Positions 52,480-63,339 of a stretch of DNA of 64,000 nucleotides are shown here, piece after piece. The stretch is from Porphyra umbilicalis (taxonomy: Eukaryota; Rhodophyta; Bangiophyceae; Bangiales; Bangiaceae). The stretch is taken from the NCBI GenBank assembly GCA_002049455.2, contig KV918824.1, forward strand, positions 1 through 64,000, read 5' to 3'. The notes beneath the pieces were generated by a model. That model was not told the origin of the DNA and made no database searches. It saw only the letters and a program-made list of their open reading frames with translations. Made by a program: the position numbers and the translations under genes. Each line of letters opens with the position of its first letter. Positions within the stretch are counted from its first letter, which is position 1.

Positions 52480-55400
52480 CTACGCGCCCGCCCAGGCGCG
52501 GGCGACACAGGAGCCCGCCCCCGAGGCGTCGGCGCGGGCACCAAAGAACAGCCCCGCCACCAGCTTGCTCAGGTCAATGGGCACAAACAAGACGGCAGCG
52601 TAGACCCACACGACCGCCGCCCACCCCCAACCTGTGCCCTTCACGTCGGTAAACCCCCAATCCGCGTACACCGTGATGAACGTCGTCGCGCCTTGCGCGG
52701 CGGCAACGGCGACGACAAGCAGCAGTCCCGGGCGGGAGGCCGCCCACAGCCCGTGCGCGCGCGATGAAAATATGAGCGCCATCCCCGATAGGGACGTGTG
52801 CAGGTACACGAGCGAGTGGACTGGCGGGTCATTAAAGTCCGACACCACCCCCGCCACCCGCCACGGCGTGTCGAGGCCAAAGGAGTCGACCCACAAGTCC
52901 CAACTGACGAGCGTGTGGAAGAAGACGAGCGAGGAGCCCGCCAGGTAGAGACTGTACAGGGTACCAGTGACAAACACCTCGACCAGAAGCCACTGGTAGG
53001 GGGTTGTGCTTCTTTTCACCGCATCCGTTGATATCGTCAACATGCCACCGTCGTTGAGGAGAACGAGCAGCAGGACCAAGGAGGGCATGGCAAACCGCCA
53101 AGTGTAGACGAGCGCGGAGAAGGTGATGATGATTCTCACGGTGATGGCAACCGCGTAGAGGGCGTAGGAGAACATGCGCTGAAGTATCTCGCGGGAGCCC
53201 GTAATCGCGTCGACCAGCACCGACAGGCCCGGCGACGTGAGCACCGCATCCGCTACCGACCGCGCTGCCGCAGTGGCGCCCGACTCGGCAAAACCGACGT
53301 GGGAGCGCTGGAGGGCGGGCGCGTCATCCACCCCGTCGCCCGTCATGACGACCGTGTGGCCCGCCTGTTGGAGCTCCTCCACAATCCGGTACTTGGATTG
53401 AGGAAAGACGCCCGCAAAGCCATCGGCGCCCTCAATCACGTCGAGCAGGGAGCGGCCGCCGAGGGCGTCCCCCCCCGACGCTGCCGCAGTCAGCGACTCT
53501 GTGGGGAGCACGTTGTTGCCCATCCCGAGCCGCGCGCACGTCTCGATGGCAATTTCCCGCTGGTCCCCGGTCGCCATCTTGACGTCCACGCCCTGCGCCC
53601 GCACCCGCCGCACCGTCTCGACCGTGTCGTGGCGGGGAGGATCAAAGATGGGCACGACCGACACGTACGTCCACGGGGCGGCCACGTCGGGGACGCGCCC
53701 GACGGCGGTGATCGTCCACGACGCCAAGCCGAGCGCCCGAAACCCACGGCTCGCAAACGCCCCGACGACTTGCGTGACGGAGGCGGTGACGGCCGCGTCG
53801 GCGCCGACGAGTGCCAGCAGCGTGTGGGGGGACAACTCAACCGCCGCCCCGTCGGCGCCGTCCACATACGTGATGGCCGTGCGGTTGATCGACGGGTCAA
53901 ACGGCGCAAAGTTGGTTTCCGTGATGCCCGCCCGCGCCGCCGCGGGTGACGCTGAACACCCAACTATGGTTGTGACGATCGCGTCGGCATTCTACGTGCG
54001 CGACGCGCAGGCACAAAGCAGCACGGCCTCGTCCACGTCGACGTCGTCGGCCAAAAGGCACACATTCTCCACGTGAATGGTCAAGCCCCCGGTTGTCAGG
54101 GTGCCCGTTTTGTCGCTAATACGTACGTTTACCGCGGCGAGCACATCGACGGCCGATATGGTGGTGAAGACGGCGCCCTTGGACGCCAGCTGCCGCGCGC
54201 CGAGCGCCAGCGTGACGGACAAGACGGTGGGCATGGCGATCGGCACGCCGCCGATGAGCAGCACGAAGTCGTTGAATACACCCCGGCGGTAGCCATAGTC
54301 GAGTGCCGTGTACATGACGATGACCTCAACGGTGAGAAAAATGGCAATGAACCCGACGCAAAAGGTGCCAATGGACGTGAGCGTCGTCGACGCGGCGAGC
54401 CCATCGTCGGCGGCGGCGGCAACGAGGCCCACCGCTTGACCGAAAAACGTGCGGCCGCCCGTCGCCACGGCGACCGCCGGCGTTTCACCGGACTTGGCCA
54501 CCGAGCCGCTGTCGCAGAGGGCGCTTACGTGCTTGTCCACGGGCATCGACTCGCCCACCAGCTCCGCTTGGTCGTCTTTGAGGACTACCGGCGGGGCGGC
54601 CGCGCCAACCGGCCGTTCGAGCGACGGGCGGGGGGCGGCGCCGAGGTGGACGGTATCTAGCGCCGGCTGCTCGCCGAGCACCCGCACGTCGGCGGGCACA
54701 ACGTTACCGAGGTTGATATGGAGGATGTCGCCGGGCACCAGCACGGCGGCGGGGATCGTCGCCCTTGCCCCATCGCGGAGGGCGGTGGCCTGCGTGGCGA
54801 GGGAGGCGGCGAAGGCCGCAACGGCGTTGCCGCGCACGCGTCCTCCACGTACCCAATGAAGGCGTTGAGGAGGAGGAGGAAGACAATACCCGCAAAATCC
54901 TCCCAGTCGGAGGGCTCATGACCGCCGCTGACGCGAGTCTAGAGGCGCCAAGCCACACACAAAGCAAACAGGAGCAAGTCAATCCCATGCGGGGAACACG
55001 ACGGCGACAAGCCGAAAAGTCAGTCCACCATCCCCGAGTCTGACCCGCTTCTCCCTCACGCTGTGCATCACCGCTCACTGTTTAGCAGAAGGCAAAGCGT
55101 ACTTGTCCACGGCGATGGCGACGATGGCGGCGGCCTCCACGACCCAGCTAAGCGGGTTCCACATAGAGGACAAGAAGTGCAGGATGGGGTTGACCGTTTT
55201 CGGAACGATCTCATTAAGCCCGAACTACCCACGGCATGCACATGGAGGTGTCAGCGACAGCGGCCGACCCAGCACAGCCACCCACGTAGGCAGTTGCCAC
55301 ATATGGACACGTCAGTCGTCCAGCCCTCACCAGCACCCACAGACTGACCAGGGGGCGTCACGCCGCCAAGGCACCGCAGCACCGCACCCCCCCCGCCACG

Positions 55401-55584
55401 GTCGCCCCCCCCCCCCCCCAGCCCGCATACTCGCCCGACCCAACCCCCCCGCGCGCCGCCCACGTACCCTCTCGAGGCGCGCCGTCACTGCCGACGCCGA
55501 CAGGCCGTCGCGGCTCGTGTGCAGCGCGTCGAGCGTCTCGGGCAGCGTCATGTCCGCCGCGGCCACACCCCCCCTGTCGACCAT
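52480..55584 (-). pseudogene. Plasma-membrane H+-ATPase (P-type IIIA), degenerate
   Basis: Proton pump family. Exons on the minus strand: 55584-55468 (MVDRGGVAAADMTLPETLDA...), 55224-55079 (FGLNEIVPKTVNP, MWNPLSWVVEAAAIVAIA) and 54927-52480, with GT-AG introns 55467-55225 and 55078-54928. Recognisable are SDWEDFAGIVFLLLLNAF, VLVPGDILHINLGNVVPADV, GVPIAMPTVLSVTLALGARQ, the phosphorylation site SDKTGTLT, MATGDQREIAIETCARLGMG, GDGVDDAPAL and LLNDGGMLTISTD. Total length would be about 903 residues, normal for the family apart from a very short C-terminal tail without an R-domain. Lesions are a one-base frame break near 54840 (not at a homopolymer) and an in-frame TAG at 53992-53994. TGES is VGES, GDGVND is GDGVDD, and the nucleotide-binding KGAPE motif is missing. 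I infer an inactivated or neofunctionalised copy; sequence errors could explain the frame break and TAG but not the motif losses. Confidence 0.75.
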
Positions 55585-56441
55585 TGAGAGGCGAAGCTCG
55601 CTATCGGCCGCGTGGCCCGCTCGTGTCGCCTTCCGGGCGGCACCCCGACCGAGGAGACCGACGAGGAGGAGGCGGAGCACGAGGCCATGGCGCCAGGCGT
55701 GTGGGGTGGCCGACGGCCCGCGCCGCGCAGACGGCAACGACAGTCACCAAAACGCCGGCCGGTGGGGGGTGCCGCCACGCACAGACACCGCATCGGCGGT
55801 GGCGCCGGCACACGTCCATCCCCCTCGGCCGTCGGTTGGGGGCGCCCGCGGTTTGGCAGACGCGTGCCAACGCCGCTGCCCATACGCGCACCGTATCCGC
55901 GGCGGCGACGGCGCTACACCCCCCCCTCCCGCGTACGCAACTCGGCCCCACGGGCGTCGCACGCTCTGCGCGCGAGCCACCCCACACCTGAAGTGCGCAG
56001 TCAAGGGTGGTCTTATTGTATTCGTCATTACAGTTTTTTGTGAATATATTCAGACAACACGTCTCACTGAAGGCGCGTTCGCGAAAACACCATGGCCTGG
56101 GACCTTGAAAATGACCAAACTGAATAAGATATTGCACTCTGCCCAATTTTGCCGGTCCAGAACAGGAACAAGAACAAGAACGGTAGTTTCCTTTTCAAAT
56201 AAAAGTTTCCATGTTTCGTGTAAGTCCCTAAAAAGCATCCATCCAATTGAAGTCACGAACAATGTGGTCTGCCGGCGACATCAGACCGCGCTCGTCGTCG
56301 GCGCTCGACGTCGGCGCTCGACGTCGGCGCTCATCGACAGTTCCGACGACCATCAGCACCAGCCGCGCCCCCCTCCCGAAGCGTGCCACGGACTCCCCCC
56401 TCGCAACATCCACGCACGCGTGCGTTTTTCCGCGTCGCACC
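55585..56441. other. Divergent promoter region
   Basis: Lies between the H+-ATPase (-) and the zinc-knuckle gene (+). GC-rich to 56.0 kb, AT-richer from 56.0 to 56.27 kb. No gene was recognised. CGACGTCGGCGCT-type short direct repeats occur at 56300-56335. Confidence 0.45.
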
Positions 56442-57810
56442 ATGTCTTCTAATGACGCCGACACGGTCTCTGCTGCAGGAGCGGGCAATGCAGGTAAGCA
56501 CATCCCCGATTGCATCTGTATCACCGTGCTTGCACGGCTTTCAGACTGCTGTGGCTCGCAACGGTATGGTCGCGCGGCTTTACAGCTCGTCACTCTTTTC
56601 AGGTTGGACGTTATCTAACTGGTTCTGCCATGATTTTTGCCTTTCTTGTGGCGCTGTCTTAATTGTGTTTCTTCTGATTGAATGCATGCCGGCTTTCTTG
56701 TGCCTCAAAGCAGCGCGTAAAGTCGTGCGGCGGTGTGGGGTCTGCCGTCTCGATGGTCACATGGCCCCGCACTGCCCAATAAAATACAGAAGCAACGTCA
56801 AGTGCGGCTGCAAGAAGCGCTCGTGCGGGAGGTGCTCAGCCGCCTGCGATGTGTGCGAGCAGGTCGGGCACGAGCCAGATAACGTTGACGTTTTAATGCA
56901 AGGAGGTGCGGCCCCTCGCTGGTCGTGCTCTTCATTTGAGATGGGCGCTATGCAAGCGCGCCTGCAGCCGAAGCTGCGGGATATCGTCCCCACCGTACGC
57001 GAGCAGACCAACGCGACCCGCGGGCACAAGCGCACGCTTGCCGAAATGACGCCCAAGGACGGTGATCGTCTGAATTTGCACACTCGGCAATCAAACTTCA
57101 TCGATTTGACGGGTTTGGGCGGAGCGGCCGCATCCCCGGCGGTGCGGACGGCGGGACGCGTTGCGGCCGTGCTGCAAGACGAGGGCTCGTTCCGTCCGGC
57201 GGCGCGCACCATTGGGGCCTTTGCTGCTGATGCAGCCGCCCATCCGACGGGCGGCTCGGCTCAAGCCGTACCAGGCCCCCTTGAGACAGCTGTAGAGGAA
57301 GGGGGCCGGGCAGCGACCGTCTTGGCGTCTCTGGAGGAGGCATTCAAGAACGCGCCCAAGTACTCGGCGAGCACCCGCTCTGGCGCCCGGCGCCGCAACC
57401 AGGAGGCCGGGCTGAGCGGCGGCCACTCGCTCGATGTGGAGGAAGTTTTGGGTAGCTCAAGCCCTTTCGTCCACGTCAAAGGGAAGGAGCTGAAGCGAGC
57501 CGCTCAGCGGTACGTGGCGCTCCCGGAATGCCCCGAGCTTTCTAAAGTTAGGGCGGTCATGGCACAGTTTATTGGGCCGGGGAGGATGGACACGGGTGCA
57601 TCTGTCACGTGTCGCGAGCTCACGCGGGAGCACGTGTGCAACGAGCTGATGGAGTGTGCGGCGAGTGTGTGTCTAACCGTGCCGGCCGTGCTTGCCTCTA
57701 TGAGCCAGTTCATTTCTGAACTGCGCCTAGGCGACGACGACATGAGCCGCTTTTTCGAGGACCTGATGCCTGACTCCACTGGGGAGCAGTCTCGTCCTTC
57801 GAGCAGATAG
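56442..57810 (+). CDS. CCHC zinc-knuckle protein, unknown function
   Basis: Exon 1 (56442-56493, MSSNDADTVSAAGAGNA) joins exon 2 (56714-57810) across a 220-base intron with GTAAGC donor and CAG acceptor, phase 1, giving 382 residues without a frame break. Right after the junction is a CCHC knuckle, CGVCRLDGHMAPHC (C-x2-C-x4-H-x4-C), followed by a Cys-rich stretch (CGCKKRSCGRCSAACDVCEQ) that may bind a second zinc. The rest is less patterned: a basic GHKRTLAEM, Ala-rich middle, VHVKGKELKRAAQRY, and an acidic C-terminus (LGDDDMSRFFEDLMPD). Such knuckles bind single-stranded nucleic acid in retroelement Gag, transposon and RNA-processing proteins. The neighbourhood to the right is transposon-rich, so an element-derived gene is possible, but no integrase or transposase is fused to it. 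Confidence 0.65.
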
Positions 57811-58085
57811 ATTACAACCACTCGGCCGCAATAGAACAATCTGCACAATGTCCACCCATTGCAACAAGCAAAACGACCATTCCCCTCTCTCACTAGAACA
57901 TCTCGCAGGCGCGCACCGCTCCTGTAGGGTCTTCAAGCACCATATGAGCACTTCAGTTCCCAGGTGAAAGACCCGAGAAACAGTTCAAGAAAGGCAATCA
58001 GGCTCCGCAAGCATGCCAGGGTTCGGGCAGACAAAGCGCGGAAGCAACATGACCGGTCCGTATCAGGGGATGGCGCAAAGAGAAC

Positions 58086-59345
58086 GTGCTCAAAAACGCG
58101 TTTTGACAGCAGAAACGGGCTCAGCACACGTTCGATATCCCTGCTCGTATAGGGGGACCTCCCAAGTATGCGTCATAGCGACGGCCCAAAGCGTCGGTCA
58201 CTTTTCCGCATGTGTGTTGCGGGGAGTCAAACGAGAAATCAGCATAGCTCTGGCTGTGGGCTGCTGTTGGCGGTGCTTGTAGGCTCATATTGGAGCTGTG
58301 GGGTTCTTCTAGGTATGGAGGAAGACAGAATAGCTTGGCGAGCTCCCAAAGAAAGTATAGTCCAGAGGCCTGCTCGGGCCTGTTTCTGACGAATATGGGA
58401 GTGCGGCGCGTGGAAGATGTGCTCAAAAACGCGTTTTGACATCAGAAATGCACGCAGCACATGTCTCTTTCCCTACACGGGGTAAGGGGACCACGCACGT
58501 ATGCGGAAGAGCGGGCACTTGCAGTGTTTGTGGGAAGGTCGCATTATTCTTTCTGGGTGCTTTGCAGCCCCTCCATTTAGTCGGAAGTTTCCAGAATAAA
58601 GAGTTTTGCGCAAGACGAAGATTCACAAAAAAGTCCCGTTTGACAACCGCCGACCCACACCCGAGCAAGTGACGGACGCCATCGAGGGTCACTATGACGC
58701 ATATTTGGGAGGTCTCCCTGTACGGGAGGGGACATGAAACGTGTGCAGAGCTTGTTTCTGCTGTCAAAACACGTTTTTGAGCAGGTCTTCCACGCGCCCC
58801 ACCCCCACATTCTTCAGAAACGGGACCGAACGGGCCCCAGGACTATCTTTTCTTTGGGAGCTCGCCGAGCAATTCTAAATTAAGATATAACTAGAGAAGC
58901 CCCACAGTTCCAATATGAGCCTACAAGCACCGCCAACAGCAGCCCACAGCCAGAGCTATGCTGATTTTTCGTTTGACTCCCCGCAACACACATGCGACAA
59001 AGTGACCGACGCTTTGGGCCGTCGCTATGACGCATACTTGGGAGGTCCCCCTATACAAGCAGGGACACCAAACGTGTGCTGAGCCTGTTTCTGCCGTCAA
59101 AACGCGTTTTTGAGCACGTATTCCAGGCACCCCATCCCCATATTCGTCAGAAACAGGACCGAACGGGCCTCTGGACTATGTTTTCTTTGGAAGCTCGCCG
59201 AGCTATTCTGTGTTCCGACGTAACTAGAAGGACCCCACGGCTCCATTATGAGGTCACAACGGCTGCCAGCAGCAGCCCACAGCCAGAGCTATGCTGATTT
59301 CCCTTTTGACCCCCCGCGACACACATGCAACAAAGTGACCGACGC
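58086..59345. repeat. Inverted array of ~355-bp repeat units
   Basis: A 22-bp motif whose core AAAACGCGTTTT is palindromic occurs at 58086 and 58419 in one orientation and at 58763 and 59096 in the other (the 58763 copy reads ACACG in the core). The segment 58086-58440 is repeated in inverse at 58763-59117 (both 355 bp), and a truncated inverse copy runs 59096-59345. The middle part (58441-58762) starts and ends with diverged forms of the same unit. Shared stretches include CAGCATAGCTCTGGCTGTGG and CCTCCCAAGTATGCGTCATA. No coding capacity is seen. This looks like a non-autonomous element or satellite amplified head-to-head. Confidence 0.85.
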
Positions 59346-59525
59346 GTGGAGCTGTTGCAATACAAGATATGTGCGACGTCGCTAAGGATATCTGGGGGGT
59401 TCTGAGACGTGATTCGGCCTTGTTTGCTGGCAGGAAGAGTTGTGGGGCCAGTCATTGTGTTTTCCTTTCTCGTGACTGTTATTGAAGGGTTGCTCTTTTT
59501 TACTGTGCTCTCATGCTTTATTGTG

Positions 59526-60542
59526 CTAGGGTATGTAGAGGTTGTAGCGCCGAACGGCCGCCTTCACAAACCCGCGAGACATGTCGCCAGTGATTCAAAG
59601 AAGCATGGCGTCAATGGTGGTCATGGGCCACGCGTTGAACTGGTCTGGCGATGACCAGCGACGAAGCCAGCTGCTGCCCACAGAAAAGACATATTCAATG
59701 GGGTTGAAGTCGGGCGAGTAGGGAGGCATGAGCCAAACAAACACCCCAGCTGCTCTCAGGCTCGCCAAAGCCACGCTATCATGAATTCGGGCATTGTCAA
59801 GGACCAGTACACAGCGCTCGGGCTGGACACCTCACTCTCCCGCCACACACGCTCGCATACACGGTAACACAAACGAAGTAACAAACAAAAGCAAGTCAAC
59901 TGCCGTCTGCACCGGGGGAGGCCGCGTAATCATCCAGTCTAGCACACAGTCATGGGCCATCTCGACAAAGAATCTCGTCCTCGCCGCCGCAGACGACGCG
60001 ACGTAACACTCAGACCGCGAACCGCGCACTGACCACGCCCACCGACGCTTGGCCGCCCGCCACACCCGATGAGCTTCGTCAATGAAGACGCGGCAGCTGA
60101 GCGGGATTTGCCATTGGGCGGCAACCCAGGAAACCCGCTCGGCCTCGTTGCGCGTGAAAAAGGCCTTCTCAATAATCTTCATCGTGTAGCCGTTTCGGGC
60201 TAAAATTCGGCTGACCGAAGCCGGGGATACCTCGACCGCCCCGTCACCGCCTGCCGTCAACGCGTTGACGACATCAGTTATCTTATCGAGGAAGAGCTCT
60301 GGCTCATCATCAACGGCCTTGAGGACGGCGTCACGGAGGGCCGGGTTGTCGAAGACATTGTCAGCATGCCGGCTCCACCGCTCTGGGTCATAGTGGAAGT
60401 CGCCCCCAGTCTGCCAAAAGTAGGCCAGGAAGCGCCGTGCCGACCGCTCAGAGACGAGAAGGTGGCGGGCAGCGCATGCCACGCTCTTGCCGTCCACGAC
60501 CACCTTGCGGACGAGGTGCTGTCGAGTCTCCGCCGAATTCAT
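59526..60542 (-). pseudogene. Tc1/mariner-IS630-like transposase with two in-frame TGA codons
   Basis: From ATG 60542 the frame stays in phase for 339 codons but contains TGA at 59832-59834 (codon 237) and 59595-59597, ending with TAG at 59526. The N-terminus is a helix-turn-helix (GKSVACAARHLLVSERSARR), followed by a second HTH (VSPASVSRILARNGYTMKII). The DDE catalytic domain is present: D155 in CRVFIDEAHR, D249 in CVLVLDNARIHD and E283 in PPYSPDFNPIE, 33 residues apart. Beyond the second TGA, ITGDMSRGFVKAAVRRYNLY fits the family's C-terminus, showing that both stops interrupt an otherwise complete protein. The catalytic residues are conserved, so inactivation is recent, or TGA is read through. 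CGA-to-TGA change by cytosine deamination would explain both stops. Confidence 0.85.
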
Positions 60543-63339
60543 GACCCGCAGGGTGAGTGCGCACCAGGAGCAGTGGGTGGGGGAGGGGGAGACCAGAAGC
60601 CTTGTAGAAGGGAGATGGGGTGGGACAGGGGGTATGGGCACCGGGGCCGACCGATGAGGTGGGCGCGAGTTTACCAAGCAAGAGACGAATCATGCACAGG
60701 CCACCTCCGTCAGGCGCGCGCGACATGGCCGCGCCATCCGAGGCGCCGATGGCCCAGTCGGTGAGAATCTTTTGGACGGCCTGCTGCCACCTGCAGTTTC
60801 TGGCCGTTTTCCAGCTTCTGAGGTCGGTTCCTTGTGACGGACGGCCAATGTTCTCCAGACTCCCACGTTCTTCGGTCAGAACATCTGAGACTGCCGCGGC
60901 GGTCCGCAGAAGCGCGTTGAAGGACCGCAAGGGGGAGCTTTAAAGCGGTAAATGCGACCAGGGATGGCGTAAATGTGGAGTTTGGGAGCGTAATGAGTGC
61001 GCCGAGAAAGACAGCTGTCGGTTTAATGTCAAAATGAGAGGTCTTCACGTTGCGAAATGAGCCAGATGGAGGTCAAATGTAGAAAAGAAAGATGCTCAAT
61101 GGACAGTTTGCATGGATACTGGCTGCTTTCGGCAAAGCCATAAATGTTCAGATCTCTTCTGTTCCTGCTGAGAACCGGCAAAATTGGGAAGCTTGCAATA
61201 CGCTCACCGCAAGTCGCAACCACAACCCACTTGCTCGCCAACCCCCCCCGCCACCCCCCCCTTTCCACCCCTGCCGTTCATCAAGGCCGGCCCACCACCC
61301 TCGGTACCTCGAGCCAGCAGGCCGTCCTCCCTCCCAATACGCCCGAGGACCCCGAACGCCAGGGAGACTGCGTCGGCGCACACGGGCGTCGGCAGGCACC
61401 CGCGTCACCCAACGGCGTTCCCGTGCCAGTGGCCCAACGATTGCGATGGCGGCGGCGGCCCCACCGCCGCCGCCGCCGCCGCCGCGGCCGCGACAGCCAC
61501 CGTGTCCACGACGCCCCCCGTCGCCGCCGCCGTCGCGCTCGCCACTGCGTCGACGGGCGCGCTGCTGACGGGGGCCACGGCAGGGTCGACCTCAGCCTCC
61601 ACGCCTGCGGCGGCGGCGACGAGCGCGGGCGCGCTCGCAATGGATCCCGCAGGGAGCGTACCCGCAGGGACAATGGCGACCGTGAGCGGTGGCGGCGGCG
61701 CCGACGCGGCGGCGGCAGGCGCGGCCTCAGCCAACGCCGGCGCCTCCACCGCCGACTCTACCGCCGCCACCGGCTGCGGCCCGACGCCCCGCGCGCGACG
61801 AGTCGACACCCCCCCCCCGCAGAGGGCGGCTCGGCTTCCTCCCACCCCGCACGGTCGCCCGCTGCCCATGCCCGCGTCGACGGCAGGCCCTCACTCGCCG
61901 ACCGCAAGCGGCACCCGACGGCGCGGCAGCCGCCCAGCAACGTCCCCTGCAGGCACCGCTCTGCCCCCCCGCCGCCGCCGCCGCCGCCGCCGCCACCCCA
62001 AGACGGCCCAATCGACGCGGACCGCCGAGCAAGGATGCCCACGATGGAGCACCCGCCCGTCGAGCGGGCGGCCTACCGCACCAGCCGACCCGCCGTCGCC
62101 GCCCCCTCCAGCCACACGCCGGAGACGCCGTCATCGCCGCCACGGTCGTCGCTGTGGCGCCAAGGCAGGCGCGGCACGGCCTCTACCGGCCCCGTCGGGG
62201 GGTGCAACGCACGCACCCCACCGCCGCCGCCGTCGTCACCACAACCGCCTCCCACGCTGCCGCCGCCGCCGCCGCTGCCGCCAGCTGCCGCCGGCAAGAC
62301 GACGGGAGCCCGCAGCGGCGGCCGCCAGCGCCCCGCGCCCGCTGCCTCCGACCAAATCCGCCGCTGCGCTGCGGCCGCAAGGCGGACGGCGGCGGGCTTG
62401 GCGGCCACGGTTGTGGCCGTGAAGGCCCGGGGGGGGGGGGCACCCGCCGCCGCCGGCAACCGACGCTTCAGCGGCGGTCGACGCGGCCGCAAAGCCCAGT
62501 GCCGTGGCGGGCGCGACCATTCATCAAGGGATCCCCATGCCCTCCGCCCGGCGCGCGCACGGATTGCAACGGGGCGGGGCGGACGTGGGCGGAGGAGCGT
62601 GCGCGTCGCGCGTCGTTCAGCACGACGGGGGTGCACGGCGGGAAAAAAAGAAAAAGGAAAACACCGCCGCCGGCCGGTCGCGCGTCCGCCACGCAGGCCG
62701 CGGGTGGGGTCACCGCCGGTCCGACGGGCGGCGGCGGCGGCGGTGGTGCCGCCGCCGCTGCCGATGCGCGCGTGGGGCGCAGAGTGTCGACCCTTTTCGT
62801 ATCAAGAATGATCTGTGTGGGTGCGTTACCTTCCCGCAGAACGCGAGAGCAGCGTTTGGGGCTTCGCGTCTCCACAACTTCTCGGTCAAAAACCGGACAG
62901 TGTGCAGGGGTTTCTTCGGACGCCAGTTCGCGTCGACAGCAGGCGAGGGTCGCCGTTGAGGAGCCACTCTGTGGAACCTGTCATCCTTCAAGGGCTCGGC
63001 ACTCCTCCAAAGAAGCCACGATGCAAGAATTCCATATTTGTCTGGCATTGACAGCAGTCTCGAGAAGTGCTCGGTGTCTCTCCATCTCTGCATGGAGTAC
63101 TCAGCGGGGTCCCGGCTTTTGCTTTGGCAATGTCCTGCTTTGCCAGTTGGTGAAAATTTCCGAATATCAGCTCGCATAATGCTAGCTCGAGCCGCACAAG
63201 GGGCAGCGTGCGGTACAGAAGCCCCAGTATTCTGTGAATTGCCGGGCGCTCCCAACTTCCTTCAGAAGATACCAGTACGAGAGGCTCCATCATCAACTGC
63301 TCACCCAGAACCAGGAGCGCGGCTACAGTCGGGCGTCCA
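60543..63339. other. GC-rich low-complexity region, no supported gene
   Basis: 60.55-61.2 kb is of mixed composition. 61.2-62.8 kb is very GC-rich with open frames in several phases (Ala/Pro/Arg strings of up to 550 codons) lacking any domain. 62.8-63.34 kb is AT-richer and may be the decayed 3' part of the retroelement to its right. No tRNA or tandem repeat was recognised. Confidence 0.4.

Noticed and set aside
61144..62811. 555-codon + frame and overlapping frames
   Set aside because: Compositional; Ala/Pro/Arg/His repeats in several phases with no conserved motif.
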